The notes: generated from the sequence alone by a model not told the origin. DNA of 64,000 bases from Lysobacter capsici (GCF_014779555.2 NZ_CP094357.1:1240001-1304000), one strand, 5' to 3'. Shown: positions 35,934 through 45,032, numbered from the stretch's first letter. Program-made: numbers and translations.

Positions 35934-36561
35934 GGGCCTGCTCCGGTTCCAGCAACAGGCGCAGGCGGCGCGAGCCGCGCGCGAGTTGCGATTTGGAGAA
36001 GCTCGGCGTGCGTTGCATCAACGTCGCGATCTCCTCATGGGTATAGCCCTCGGCGTGGTACAGCCACACCACGCTGCGGGTCGGCGCCGGCAACTGGGCC
36101 AGGGCGCGGCCGAGCGCGGCGGCATCGGCGGCGGCCGGTGGCGGCGGCAGGCGGTCGTCGGCCAGGTGTTCGTCGTTGGGTTCGGCCGCATGCTCGTGGC
36201 GGCGCTGGCTGCGCAGCCGCATCAGCGCCTCGTTGACCGCGATCTGGCGCAACCAGCCCCAGAACGGCGTGCCGCTGCCGTCGCCGTGGCCGCGAAAGTC
36301 GCCGATCCGCGTGAGCACTTTCAACATGGTCTCCTGCAGCACCTCGGTGGCCTCGTCGCGATCGCCGGCGATCCGCATCGCCAAGGTGAACACCGGTCGT
36401 TCGAACCAGCGGTAGATCTGCTCGAACGCCGCGCCTTCGCCGTTGCGCGCGCGCGTCAGCAACGTCTCCGGGACGTCGATGGCGAAGCTCGACAGCGGCC
36501 GCTCCGGCGAGGGGGCGGGCAGCGGGCCGGGCGAGGGCGATGGGGTGGGTTCGGCTGGCAT
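35926..36561 (-). CDS. ECF-type RNA polymerase sigma factor
   Basis: 211 residues from the ATG at 36561; a TTG at 36582 is an alternative start. Region 2 (about 40-110) includes FEQIYRWFERPVFTLAMRI and ATEVLQETMLKVLTRIG. Region 4 (about 140-200) includes LPAPTRSVVWLYHAEGYTHE and PSFSKSQLARGSRRLR. The N-terminus is a Pro/Ser-rich extension. Controls an unknown regulon, probably including its own operon with the anti-sigma and PDZ genes. Confidence 0.92.
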   Translation of the reverse strand: MPAEPTPSPSPGPLPAPSPERPLSSFAIDVPETLLTRARNGEGAAFEQIYRWFERPVFTLAMRIAGDRDEATEVLQETMLKVLTRIGDFRGHGDGSGTPFWGWLRQIAVNEALMRLRSQRRHEHAAEPNDEHLADDRLPPPPAAADAAALGRALAQLPAPTRSVVWLYHAEGYTHEEIATLMQRTPSFSKSQLARGSRRLRLLLEPEQAHA

Positions 36562-36653
36562 TCCAGTACAAGGATGCAGCAAGGGCGTGAAGGGTCGCAG
36601 ACCCCCGCACGGCCTATACTGGCGGCCTCGGACGAGGCATGGAGGGGGAGTTC

Positions 36654-37610
36654 ATGGGAACGTTTCTGGCGATGGTGGTGGTGTTCGCGGGCGTGATCCT
36701 GCTGTTCAAGACGGTGCGCATGGTGCCGCAGGGTTATCAGTGGACCGTCGAGCGCTTCGGCCGCTACACCCACACCATGGACCCGGGCCTGCATTTCCTG
36801 ATGCCGGTGATCTACGGCGTCGGCCGCAAGATCAACATGATGGAGCAGGTGCTGGAAGTCCCCAGCCAGGACGTGATCACCAAGGACAACGCGGTGGTCA
36901 AGGTCGACGGCATCGTGTTCTTCCAGGTGCAGGACGCGGCCAAGGCGGCGTATGAAGTCGCCACTTTGGAAATCGCGATCCTTAACCTGGTCATGACCAA
37001 CATCCGCACCGCGATCGGTTCGATGGACCTGGACGAGTCGCTGTCCAAGCGCGACGAGATCAACACCAAGGTGCTCAACGCGGTCGATCAGGCGACCCAT
37101 CCGTGGGGCCTGAAGGTCAACCGCATCGAATTGAAGGACATCCAGCCGCCGCGCGATCTGGTCGATTCGATGGCCCGGCAGATGAAGGCCGAGCGCGAGA
37201 AACGCGCCAACATCCTCGAAGCCGAGGGTTTCCGCCAGGCCGCGATCCTCAAGGCCGAGGGCGAGAAGCAGTCGGTGATCCTGGAGGCCGAGGGCGAAAA
37301 GGAAGCCGCGTTCCGCCAGGCCGAGGCGCGCGAGCGTCTGGCCCAGGCCGAAGCCAAGGCGACCGAAGTGGTGTCCAACGCGATCGCCTCCGGCAACGTG
37401 CAGGCAATCAACTACTTCATCGCGCAGAAATACATCGAGGCGTTCAAGTCGCTGGCCGAAGCGCCGAACCAGAAGTTCGTGATGATGCCGATGGAATCGG
37501 CCGGCATCATCGGCTCGCTCGCCGGCATCGGCGAACTGGCCAAGGAAGCGCTCGAGCGCCAGCCCAGTCGCGCGGCCGGCGCGCCGCCGCCGTTGCGCAG
37601 CGGAGGCTGA
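36654..37610 (+). CDS. qmcA: SPFH/band-7 membrane protein (stomatin/QmcA-like)
   Basis: 318 residues; the ATG at 36654 is chosen because GGAGGGGGAG lies just upstream, rather than an ATG 15 bases earlier. One N-terminal transmembrane segment, the SPFH domain (about 20-190) with PQGYQWTVERFGRYTHTMDP and RTAIGSMDLDESL, then a coiled coil (about 180-240) rich in Glu, Ala and Lys. SPFH proteins form large membrane assemblies and often bind proteases. The NfeD gene follows after 3 bases, the usual partner. Confidence 0.93.
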   Translation: MGTFLAMVVVFAGVILLFKTVRMVPQGYQWTVERFGRYTHTMDPGLHFLMPVIYGVGRKINMMEQVLEVPSQDVITKDNAVVKVDGIVFFQVQDAAKAAYEVATLEIAILNLVMTNIRTAIGSMDLDESLSKRDEINTKVLNAVDQATHPWGLKVNRIELKDIQPPRDLVDSMARQMKAEREKRANILEAEGFRQAAILKAEGEKQSVILEAEGEKEAAFRQAEARERLAQAEAKATEVVSNAIASGNVQAINYFIAQKYIEAFKSLAEAPNQKFVMMPMESAGIIGSLAGIGELAKEALERQPSRAAGAPPPLRSGG

Positions 37611-37613
37611 GCC

Positions 37614-38054
37614 ATGGCCTGGACCTGGCAGACCGTAAGCTGGGCTGCGATCGCGATGCTGCTGTTCGCGGCCGAGGCGCTGGCGCCCGGCGCGTTCATG
37701 CTCTGGCTCGGCTTCGCCGCCGCGGCGGTGTTCGCGCTGTCGATGGTGTTCCCGGGCCTGACCGTGCTGGCGCAGGTCGCGGCCTTCATCGTGTTGAGCT
37801 TCGCCTCGATCCAGGTCTACCGCACCTGGTTCCGCGGCCGCGAGCGCAAGAGCGACCAGCCCTTGTTGAATCGTCGCGCCGAGCAGTTGATCGGCCGCGT
37901 GGTGGTGCTCGAACGCGGCATCGTGCAGGGCCGCGGGCGGGTCCAGATCGCCGATGCGTTCTGGGACGTGACCGGGCCGGAGCTGGCCACCGGCACCGCG
38001 GTGCGGGTGATCGGCACCGACGGCATGACCCTGCAGGTCGAACTGGCGGGCTGA
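37614..38054 (+). CDS. NfeD-family membrane protein
   Basis: 146 residues. Two or three transmembrane segments (about 8-75) followed by a small OB-fold domain (about 90-146) with RVVVLERGIVQGRGRVQIAD and WDVTGPELATGTAVRVIG. NfeD proteins pair with SPFH proteins, here in a directly adjacent gene, like E. coli qmcA-ybbJ. Probably modulates the SPFH assembly. Confidence 0.93.
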   Translation: MAWTWQTVSWAAIAMLLFAAEALAPGAFMLWLGFAAAAVFALSMVFPGLTVLAQVAAFIVLSFASIQVYRTWFRGRERKSDQPLLNRRAEQLIGRVVVLERGIVQGRGRVQIADAFWDVTGPELATGTAVRVIGTDGMTLQVELAG

Positions 38055-38057
38055 CCC

Positions 38058-38609
38058 ATGACGACCGTGCGCGCCGTGGCAACGAGCTTGCGCGCATCGG
38101 CGATGGCGTTCGCCATGGTGCTGGCGGTCGCGCCGGCCTCGGCGGGCGGACCGCAACGCGGCGACGACTGGATCGGCAAGGTCGTGCCGCCGTTCCCTGA
38201 GGGCTTCAAATCCAACACCGGCGGCTGCGTCGGCACCGGCCGCAGCGCCGAGCAGATCTGCGCGCGCAGCATCGGCACGATCGACGACAACGAGGACCGC
38301 TCGCTGAAGTTCTACGCCGCCGAACTGGTCGGCCGGATCGGCAACGAAGCGCGCTGGAAGATCACCGACGTGGTGCCGTACCCGAAGCTGCTGCGCGGCG
38401 AACGGGTATCGATCTCGACCTGCATGATCGACGGCATCAGCGACCCGGGCGTGATCGCGATCATCGATACCCTGGTCGAGGGCGCGGCCGCGCGCGAACG
38501 CTTCGACGCCTCGCGCTGGGCGGTGCGGCTGGACCGGCGCAAGGGCCGCTTCGTCGAGGTCAAGCCAACCGAAGTAAGCTGTTACAACGAAGGCGCCGAA
38601 GAGGAATAA
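38058..38609 (+). CDS. Exported hypothetical protein
   Basis: 183 residues with a signal peptide (AMAFAMVLAVAPASA) and a compact domain containing four Cys residues (GGCVGTG, EQICARS, STCMID, SCYNE), which could form two disulfides in the periplasm. Begins 3 bases after the NfeD gene, so likely co-transcribed with the SPFH/NfeD pair. I do not recognise the family. Confidence 0.65.
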   Translation: MTTVRAVATSLRASAMAFAMVLAVAPASAGGPQRGDDWIGKVVPPFPEGFKSNTGGCVGTGRSAEQICARSIGTIDDNEDRSLKFYAAELVGRIGNEARWKITDVVPYPKLLRGERVSISTCMIDGISDPGVIAIIDTLVEGAAARERFDASRWAVRLDRRKGRFVEVKPTEVSCYNEGAEEE

Positions 38610-38667
38610 AGTCGGCCGCGCCACAACGCCGACCGCGCATGCCCGAAGCCTCGCTGCCCCGGCCGAC

Positions 38668-38781
38668 CTTTTGTGGGACGCAGCTTCAGCCCCGACGCTT
38701 TTCTTTCAGCACAACAAGCGCCTTCAAGACAGCGCCGCGACCCGAGCGAAGTGTCGAGGCTGAAGCCCCTCACGCAAAAGG
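38668..38781. repeat. Inverted pair of the GGGGCTTCAGCCCC repeat family
   Basis: CCTTTTGTGGGACGCAGCTT...GCCCCGACGC at 38668-38698 and the complementary TGTCGAGGCTGAAGCCCCTC...GCAAAAGG at 38752-38781. Same unit as 16836-16868. It separates the exported protein gene from gcvT and may end upstream transcription. Confidence 0.75.
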
Positions 38782-38895
38782 CCTCGCAGCTGCGCGGCGC
38801 CACCATTCGCCCGCGTACCGAACCCCGGTAAATACGCACGCAGCGCGCTTCTGGAATAATCACCGGCTCAAACCCCCACGAGCAGGCAGCGCCCC

Positions 38896-40032
38896 ATGAG
38901 CCAGAAGACCATCCTCAACGACGCCCACCGCGCACTCGGCGCCAAGATGGTGGATTTCGGCGGCTGGGATATGCCGATCAACTACGGCTCGCAGATCGAA
39001 GAGCACCATCAGGTGCGCCGCGACGCCGGCATGTTCGACGTCAGCCACATGACCGTGGTCGACCTGCGCGGCGCGCGCGTGCGCGAGTTCCTGCGCCGCC
39101 TGGTCGCCAACTCGGTCGACAAGCTGCAAAAGTCGGGCAAGGCGCTGTACACCTGCATGCTCAACCCGCAGGGCGGGGTGATCGACGACCTGATCGTGTA
39201 CTTCCTCGACGAAAGCTATTTCCGCCTGGTGGTCAACGCGGCCACCCGCGAAAAGGACCTGGCGTGGATCGGCGAGCAGGCCAAGGCGTTCGACGTGTCG
39301 GTGAGCGAGCGTCCGGAGCTGGCGATGATCGCGGTGCAGGGCCCGAACGCGCGCGACAAGGTGATCGGCCTGCTGCGCGAGGAAGATCGCGCGCGGATCG
39401 GCAAGCTCGGCAAGTTCGTCGCCGGCGATGCGCAAACCAGTGACGGCATCGCGCTGTTCATCGCCCGCACCGGCTACACCGGCGAAGACGGCTTCGAAGT
39501 GGTGGTGCCCGAAGACCGCGCGGTCGCGCTGTGGGACGCGTTGCTCGCCGCGGGCGTCAAGCCGGCCGGCCTGGGCGCGCGCGACACCCTGCGCCTGGAA
39601 GCGGGCATGAATCTGTACGGCCAGGACATGGACGACAGCGTTTCGCCCTACGAAGCCGCGCTGGCCTGGACCATCGCCCTCGACAGCGGCGCCGACGGCG
39701 CGCCGCGCGACTTCATCGGCCGCGGTCCGCTGGAACAACTCAAGGCCACCGGCGCGGCGCGCCAGATGATCGCGCTGGTGATGGACGACAAGGGCGTGCT
39801 GCGTCACGGCCAGAAGGTGCTGACCGCGCACGGCGACGGCGAGATCCTGTCGGGCACGTTCTCGCCCACGCTGAACAAGTCGATCGCGTTCGCGCGCGTG
39901 CCGGCCGGCGAGATCGCGCTGGGCGCCGGCGGCAACGTGCGGGTCGACATCCGCGGCAAGGAAGTGCCGGTGCGGGTGGTCAAGTTCCCGTTCGTGCGCG
40001 ACGGTCAGGCGCAGGACGGCGTACTGATCTGA
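38896..40032 (+). CDS. gcvT: Aminomethyltransferase (glycine cleavage system T protein)
   Basis: 378 residues. Transfers the methylene group from aminomethyl-lipoyl-GcvH to tetrahydrofolate, releasing ammonia. Signatures: [57 protein letters not shown] and [12 protein letters not shown]. No glycine riboswitch was seen upstream. The DsbA-like isomerase gene follows after 10 bases and gcvH is 0.85 kb downstream; gcvP is not in the window. Confidence 0.97.
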   Translation: MSQKTILNDAHRALGAKMVDFGGWDMPINYGSQIEEHHQVRRDAGMFDVSHMTVVDLRGARVREFLRRLVANSVDKLQKSGKALYTCMLNPQGGVIDDLIVYFLDESYFRLVVNAATREKDLAWIGEQAKAFDVSVSERPELAMIAVQGPNARDKVIGLLREEDRARIGKLGKFVAGDAQTSDGIALFIARTGYTGEDGFEVVVPEDRAVALWDALLAAGVKPAGLGARDTLRLEAGMNLYGQDMDDSVSPYEAALAWTIALDSGADGAPRDFIGRGPLEQLKATGAARQMIALVMDDKGVLRHGQKVLTAHGDGEILSGTFSPTLNKSIAFARVPAGEIALGAGGNVRVDIRGKEVPVRVVKFPFVRDGQAQDGVLI

Positions 40033-40042
40033 GGCCGCGCGC

Positions 40043-40666
40043 ATGCCCCGCATCGACTACTACTTCAGCCTGATCTCGCCGTACGCCTACCTCGGCCACG
40101 CGCCGCTGCTCGCGGCCGCGCGCGAGGCCGGCGCGACCTTGGTCTACAAGCCGGTGCGGATCTTCGAACTGTTCGAGGCCAACGGCGGCCTGCCGCTGGG
40201 CCAGCGCGCGCCGGCGCGCCAGCGCTATCGCCTGATCGAGTTGCAGCGCGCGCGCCAGCAGCGCGGCGTGCCGCTGAACCTGACGCCGAAGTTCTTTCCG
40301 GTCGATCCGAGCCTGGCCGACCGCTGCGCGATCGCGCTCGACCGACAGGGGCGCGATCCGTCCGCGTATATGGATGCCGCGTTCCGCGCGATCTGGGCGC
40401 ACGACCGCGACCTCGCCGACCGCGACACCGTGGCCGCGCTGTTGCGCGATGCCGGTCACGATGCCGATGCGACGCTCGCCACCGCCGAAAGCGAGGAGGT
40501 CGCCGCGGTCTATCGCGGCAACACCCGCGCCGCGATCGCCGCCGACCTGCCGGGCCTGCCCGGCTATGTGCTCGGCGGCGAACCGTTCTGGGGCCAGGAC
40601 CGGGTCGAAGCGCTGCGCGAGGCGCTGCTCACCGGCCGCGAACCGTTCACGGCCGACGCCGGTTGA
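40043..40666 (+). CDS. 2-hydroxychromene-2-carboxylate isomerase-like DsbA-family protein
   Basis: 207 residues of the thioredoxin-fold HCCA isomerase/GST-kappa family: YYFSLISPYAYLGHAPL (Ser at the active site), a helical insert with KFFPVDPSLADRCAIA, and GLPGYVLGGEPFWGQDRVE near the C-terminus. Family enzymes use glutathione as a cofactor to isomerise aromatic intermediates, but many genomic members are of unknown substrate. Probably co-transcribed with gcvT. Confidence 0.9.
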   Translation: MPRIDYYFSLISPYAYLGHAPLLAAAREAGATLVYKPVRIFELFEANGGLPLGQRAPARQRYRLIELQRARQQRGVPLNLTPKFFPVDPSLADRCAIALDRQGRDPSAYMDAAFRAIWAHDRDLADRDTVAALLRDAGHDADATLATAESEEVAAVYRGNTRAAIAADLPGLPGYVLGGEPFWGQDRVEALREALLTGREPFTADAG

Positions 40667-40879
40667 ACGTTTCGCCGCTCGCTCCGGCAGGCGTCGCGGC
40701 GCGAGCTAAAGTTCCGGCGCGACGCCGTCTTGCGCCGCGTACTTGCGGCCGTTCCTCAAATCCGGCAACCCGATTCGCGCTTTGTGATCCCCGCTTTTGC
40801 GTTTACCCCTCCCACGGCGGCCCGGCATCGTTAAACTACGCGCCAATACCCGCCGCTCCCGCAACGTTCGAGGCCAGCC

Positions 40880-41275
40880 ATGAGTGAAATTCCCGGCGAT
40901 CTGAAGTTCATGAAATCCCACGAGTGGGCCCGCGTCGAAGGCGACGGCAAAGTCACCGTCGGCATCTCCGACCACGCCCAGGGCTTGCTCGGCGACCTGG
41001 TCTACGTCGAACTGCCCAACGTCGGCGACCGCGTCGAAGCGGGCAACGCCAGCGCCGTGGTCGAGTCGGTCAAGGCCGCCTCCGACGTCTACGCGCCGGT
41101 CTCCGGCACCGTGACCGCGGTCAACGCCGCGCTGGCGGACAAGCCGGAAACGATCAACGAAGACGCCTACGGCGAAGGCTGGATCTACACCGTCGAGATC
41201 GACGAACCCGACCAGCTCAACGAACTGCTCGCGCCCGACGACTACGCCGAGCTGCTCGAAGAAGACGACCACTGA
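40880..41275 (+). CDS. gcvH: Glycine cleavage system H protein
   Basis: 131 residues, normal length. Carries the aminomethyl intermediate on a lipoyl arm: lipoylated Lys65 in [17 protein letters not shown]. The start [20 protein letters not shown] is typical. It works with gcvT upstream. A TAAACT -10-like box lies at 40832-40837. Confidence 0.98.
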   Translation: MSEIPGDLKFMKSHEWARVEGDGKVTVGISDHAQGLLGDLVYVELPNVGDRVEAGNASAVVESVKAASDVYAPVSGTVTAVNAALADKPETINEDAYGEGWIYTVEIDEPDQLNELLAPDDYAELLEEDDH

Positions 41276-42647
41276 TCCACCCGCCGCGGCCGGCAACGGC
41301 CACGGCCCACGGGGAGCGCAGGACCGGCCCGCGATCGCGGCGCCCGGGACTCGCTCCCCGTTTCGTTTGTGGCGACGCGGTTCGCCAGCCGGGCCGGCGC
41401 GGCCTCGATCGCGACGGCGCGGGTTGATGCGAGGCCCGATCGCGAAGTGCGAATCCGAAGTGGCATCGCCGCGCGCCGCGGCCGGAACCGACGACGGCGA
41501 TGAACGCTCCGGCGCCGCGCCGATCCGCCGATGAGCGCGGCGAGCGGCCGCCGAACCGGCGCCTTCGATACGCCGACTGCATGCGATTGCGATCGCCTCG
41601 ACCAGGGCTCGCTCGAGCGTTCGCGTCGTGCATCGGCTCGGCTCGACGCATCGAGCGCGGATCGCGCAGGCGTTCGACGGCGCATGCGCGTTCGCGCGAA
41701 CCGCGAAAAACTGCGGCGATTTTCGTCGCGACGGTTCGGCTCGCGGTTGTCGCGTCACCATCGTCGCCGCATCGCGCGTGACCTCGGCGAGCGCGATGCG
41801 AGCGGCCGACGCGCGCGGGTTCGGCGCCGACGGCGTGGTCGCGACGATCGCCATCGCGGCCGGGCGCGACGACTGCCTGCAGGCGTGCAGGTCCGGTGAA
41901 GGACGACGCGGCACACCGAGCTCACGCGCCGCGTCGCCGTCCCGCGATTTATCGCGGCGCCACTTTCGCGTGGCGCTTGCGGCGACGCGATGTCCGTCGG
42001 CGCGCCGACTCGGCGCGATCACGCGAACGCGCGGCGCGGTTCGCGGCGGCCGTCGCGGCGCGCGCGCATCGCCTTTGTCCGCTCGCGCCGGAGTTTTCGC
42101 TGGCCAGGTAAAACGTTTCCAGCGCACGCACGCTCGAGTGCGAACGCGATGTGCGCGGGAGGCACGCGTCGGCGTTCGCGACCGACGAACGGTCGTGTCG
42201 GCGACGCCGCTCGAACTCGCGCGGCGTCGCGTCGCGGTCGGCCGCGTTCGCTCGCCTTCGTCGCGTCGACGGACGGCGCGCTCGCCCGCATCGACGACCG
42301 CCGCGGCGGTCGCGAGCGCCGCTCGCGGCCGAAAAAAGTTCGCGCACTTTCGCGCAATCGGGCTTGTGCGACGCGAAATCGGCGGCCGTCGCGGACCGGA
42401 ATTTTTTCTTCCGGTACAGGTCGTCGGCATCGTTCGCGACACGCTTCGCGCGCGACGCGCAAGCGTTGAAAAAACCGGAAGGAAAAAACGCGAGCGCGCT
42501 GAAAGCCGCGCCACGCTTGGGTTTCAGCGACGTCGAACGAAACGCGCGTCGAACGCGTCGATGCGCGCGCGCGTTTTTCGAACGCGCGCGTGGCGGCGTC
42601 GGCGCGGCGTTCCGGGCGAGCGGTCGGAAAAAAAAATAGGCCGGGTT
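41276..42647. other. CpG-dense 1.4-kb region without a credible gene
   Basis: Dominated by CG, TCG/CGA and GCGCG strings on both strands. Open frames exist in several phases but all encode Arg/Ala/Ser-rich sequence with no family resemblance, and their third-position GC is lower than in neighbouring real genes. It separates gcvH from the small-RNA candidate and histone gene. I see no palindromic repeat family, terminator or promoter that accounts for it. Confidence 0.6.
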
Positions 42648-42676
42648 GTTGACAGTCATAAAAAGCGTGATTAGGT
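42648..42676 (+). promoter_or_regulatory. Sigma70-type promoter
   Basis: TTGACA (42648-42653), 17-base spacer and TAGGTT (42671-42676). The -35 is a perfect match. It lies at the sharp boundary where the CpG-dense tract ends and composition returns to lower GC. Confidence 0.65.
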
Positions 42677-42682
42677 TTCGCC

Positions 42683-42906
42683 CAGCAGACGTTTCCTGCA
42701 GACGAGAGTGAGAAAACCAAGCGCGACAACACGCAGCACAAAACGGACCTCCGCCTGGACAGTCAAAACGGTGGACGTTGGGTTCGCTTCCTCTGCAGAA
42801 ATGTTGGCCACGCTCTCTCCGCCGATGACATCCAAAACCTCGATGACATCGCTGACGACCTGCTTCTTGCAACCCGGTGCGCGTTTGGCTCCCCGGGTTT
42901 TTGTTT
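42683..42906 (+). ncRNA. Candidate ~220-nt small RNA
   Basis: Starts about 7 bases after the TAGGTT box and ends at a terminator-like hairpin, AACCCGG (42871-42877) with CCGGGTT (42893-42899) followed by a T-rich tail. The segment has lower GC than the surroundings and no start-codon-bearing frame with good codon use. I do not recognise it as 6S, tmRNA, RNase P or SRP RNA. It could instead be the 5' leader of the histone transcript. Confidence 0.35.
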
Positions 42907-43134
42907 GGCCGCCCCTTTGGGCGACCTGCTCCGTCCGCCCTTCCGGCGGATGCGCCATCGGTCCCGCCGCGCTTGCGGCCGGGCGCGATCCCCGATCCGT
43001 TCCGGCGCGCCCAGCGCGTCGGCGGTTGCACGCGGGTCCGACTCCCGCGGCTCTGCCAACACAGAGTTCCTTTGAACTGGGCTTACCGCACTACCACTGA
43101 TCATTCCTGATCATCACTGACGAGGAGCCATCAC

Positions 43135-43596
43135 ATGGCCGTTAAGAAAGCTGCTAAGAAGTCCTCCGCCAAGAAAGCGACGAAAAAGGTCGCCAAGAAG
43201 GCCGGCGCTAAGAAGGTCGCCAAGAAGGCCACCAAGAAGGCCGCCAAGAAGACCGTGAAGAAGGCCGCCAAGAAGGCCGTCCGCAAGACCGCCAAGAAGG
43301 CCGCGAAGAAGGCGACCAAGAAGACCGCCAAGAAGGCTGCTAAGAAGGCGACCAAGAAGACCGCCAAGAAGGCTGCTAAGAAGGCGACCAAGAAGACCGC
43401 CAAGAAGGCTGCCAAGAAGGCGACTAAGAAGACCGCCAAGAAGGCCGCCAAGAAGACCGTGAAGAAGGCAGCCAAGAAGACTGCCAAGAAGACCGCGAAG
43501 AAGGCCGCCAAGAAGGCCCCGAAGAAGGCCGCCAAGAAGGCTCGCAAGCCGAAGGCTGCTGCAGCGCTCCCGGCGACCCCGGCTCCGCTGATCTAA
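43135..43596 (+). CDS. Histone H1-like DNA-binding protein (AlgP/Hc1-like)
   Basis: 153 residues, almost entirely Lys, Ala and Thr in KKAAKKA/KKTAKKA repeats, ending ARKPKAAAALPATPAPLI. It resembles the C-terminal tail of AlgP and chlamydial/bordetellar Hc1-like proteins, which bind and compact DNA. At DNA level the middle is a 36-bp tandem repeat, four copies (43309-43452), prone to length change. GAGGAG precedes the ATG. It ends at a clear terminator. Confidence 0.92.
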   Translation: MAVKKAAKKSSAKKATKKVAKKAGAKKVAKKATKKAAKKTVKKAAKKAVRKTAKKAAKKATKKTAKKAAKKATKKTAKKAAKKATKKTAKKAAKKATKKTAKKAAKKTVKKAAKKTAKKTAKKAAKKAPKKAAKKARKPKAAAALPATPAPLI

Positions 43597-43624
43597 TAAG
43601 AAACACCCGATTGCCGTAATCCAG

Positions 43625-43661
43625 CTCTCCTCCCGCAGCCCAGGCGGGGGGAGAGTTTTTT
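43625..43661 (+). terminator. Intrinsic terminator of the histone-like gene
   Basis: CTCTCCTCCCGC pairs with GCGGGGGGAGAG (one G-T pair), followed by TTTTTT. Confidence 0.92.
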
Positions 43662-43901
43662 ATTTGTGGCGGGCGCTAGGCTCGCGGGCCGGCGGCTCGC
43701 GCCACGGCGGGCGCCCGGGCGATCGGCCCGGGCCGGGCTCGCTTCGTGCAGGGCTTGAGCGCGCAGTGTTCGTGTCCTGCCGCATGGCCTCTCGACGCCG
43801 CGTTGTCCGGCGTTTTCGAAACGTCCGCGTGTGACGCGCCCGCGTGGTCTCGCCGGTCGCGTTGGCGGCTTCGTTGCGGTTGGTCCTGGTCGCAGGACGC
43901 T

Positions 43902-44330
43902 GAAGTCTCTGGATCCCCGCCTGCGCGGGGATGACGGTTTGGGGAGGGGCTTCGTGGTTGATGTGTCGGCGCTTCGTCGCGGGTTTCCCAAAGTCACTGG
44001 ATCCCCGCGTTCGCGGGGATGACGGGTGGGGGAGGGCTTCGTGGTTGATGTGTCGGCGCTTCGTTGCGGGTTTCCCAAAGTCGCTGGATCCCCGCGTTCG
44101 CGGGGATGACGGGTGGGGGAGGGCTTCGTGGTTGATGTGTCGGCGCTTCGTTGCGGGTTTCCCAAAGTCGCTGGATCTCCGCGTTCGCGGGGATGACGGG
44201 CGGGGAGCGGGTTCGTAGTTGATGTATCGGCGCTTCGTTGTGGGTTCTCGAAGTCGCTGGATCTCCGCGTCCGTGGGATGGCCGGTGGGGAGTATTTCGT
44301 GGTTGAAGTGTCGACGCTCGTTGCGCGGCA
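43902..44330 (+). repeat. Tandem array of ~87-bp units (5 copies)
   Basis: Units start near 43902, 43991, 44077, 44164 and 44250. Each has AAGTCGCTGGATCCCCGC, the palindrome CCCCGCGTTCGCGGGG, ATGACGGG, then TTGATGTGTCGGCGCTTCGT. Copies 2 and 3 are almost identical; 4 and 5 have decayed. The palindrome is a REP-like core, related to the one at 51090. The 43662-44492 interval has no credible gene. Confidence 0.92.
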
Positions 44331-44492
44331 GCCGGGCTCGCCGCGTCGTTCACCCAAACTCACCGACGCGTGACCTCGGTCGCATGCCTCTCGTCGGCAA
44401 GTCGGGCCTTGCACGCTCGCGTCGCGGCGGCCGGCGGTAGGATCGGCGCAAACCGGTTCGCATCCATTCGTGCCAGTCATCGGGGGAACACC

Positions 44493-45026
44493 ATGAAGCG
44501 CTTGTTCAAGGGACTGCTTTATCTGGTCGTGCTGCTCGCGGCGGTGTTCGTGGTCGGCGGCTTCCTGTTGCCGGCGAGCACCCATGTCGAGCGGTCGATC
44601 TCGATCGCGCGGCCGCCGGGCGAGGTGCATGCCTTGCTCGATTCCTACAAGCGCTTCAACGAGTGGTCGCCGTGGTTCGAGCTGGAGCCGAGCGCGAAGT
44701 ACAGCTACAGCGGCCCGGAGTCGGGCGTCGGCGCGGCGATGGCCTGGGAGGGCGAGAAGGTCGGCAAGGGCGCGCAGCGCATCACCGAGTCGGTGCCGCA
44801 GCAGAAGATCGTCAACGCGCTCGACTTCGACGGCACCCAGGCCACCGGCACCTTCACCCTGAAAGGCGAAGGCGACGGCACCCGCGTGACCTGGGCGCTG
44901 GACAGCGAGCACGGCAACAACCTGGTCTCGCGCTGGTTCGGCCTGCTGCTCGACAGCATGGTCGGCAAGGATTACGACAAGGGCTTGGCGAAGCTCAAGC
45001 AGGTGGCTGAGAGCGGACCGCAGTAG
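44493..45026 (+). CDS. SRPBCC-family protein (polyketide cyclase/START-like)
   Basis: 177 residues from the ATG at 44493, preceded by GGGGGAA. An N-terminal membrane anchor (about 6-27, LLYLVVLLAAVFVVGGFLLP) leads to an SRPBCC ligand-binding domain with HVERSISIARPPGEVHALL, WSPWFELEP and TRVTWALDSEHGNN. Such proteins bind hydrophobic ligands; the ligand here is unknown. Single gene with its own terminator. Confidence 0.85.
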   Translation: MKRLFKGLLYLVVLLAAVFVVGGFLLPASTHVERSISIARPPGEVHALLDSYKRFNEWSPWFELEPSAKYSYSGPESGVGAAMAWEGEKVGKGAQRITESVPQQKIVNALDFDGTQATGTFTLKGEGDGTRVTWALDSEHGNNLVSRWFGLLLDSMVGKDYDKGLAKLKQVAESGPQ

Positions 45027-45032
45027 CGGAGC

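Noticed and set aside
38610-38895. Glycine riboswitch before gcvT
   Set aside because: The glycine-aptamer core motifs are absent; the interval holds a GGGGCTTCAGCCCC repeat pair instead.
41628-42674. Open frames of about 350 codons on both strands in the CpG-dense region
   Set aside because: Arg-rich in every phase, no family resemblance, no ribosome-binding site, and weaker third-position GC than real neighbours.
42671-42958. 95-codon minus-strand frame with a hydrophobic C-terminus
   Set aside because: It overlaps the proposed promoter and small RNA on the other strand. No clear ribosome-binding site and no recognised family. Not excluded, but unsupported.
43032-43058. tRNA-like T-arm (GCGGGTCCGACTCCCGC followed by a CCA)
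   Set aside because: No matching 5' acceptor strand or anticodon arm upstream, and no tmRNA 5' end within range.
43902-44330. Possible CRISPR array
   Set aside because: The whole ~87-bp unit is repeated, with no unique spacers and no cas genes nearby.
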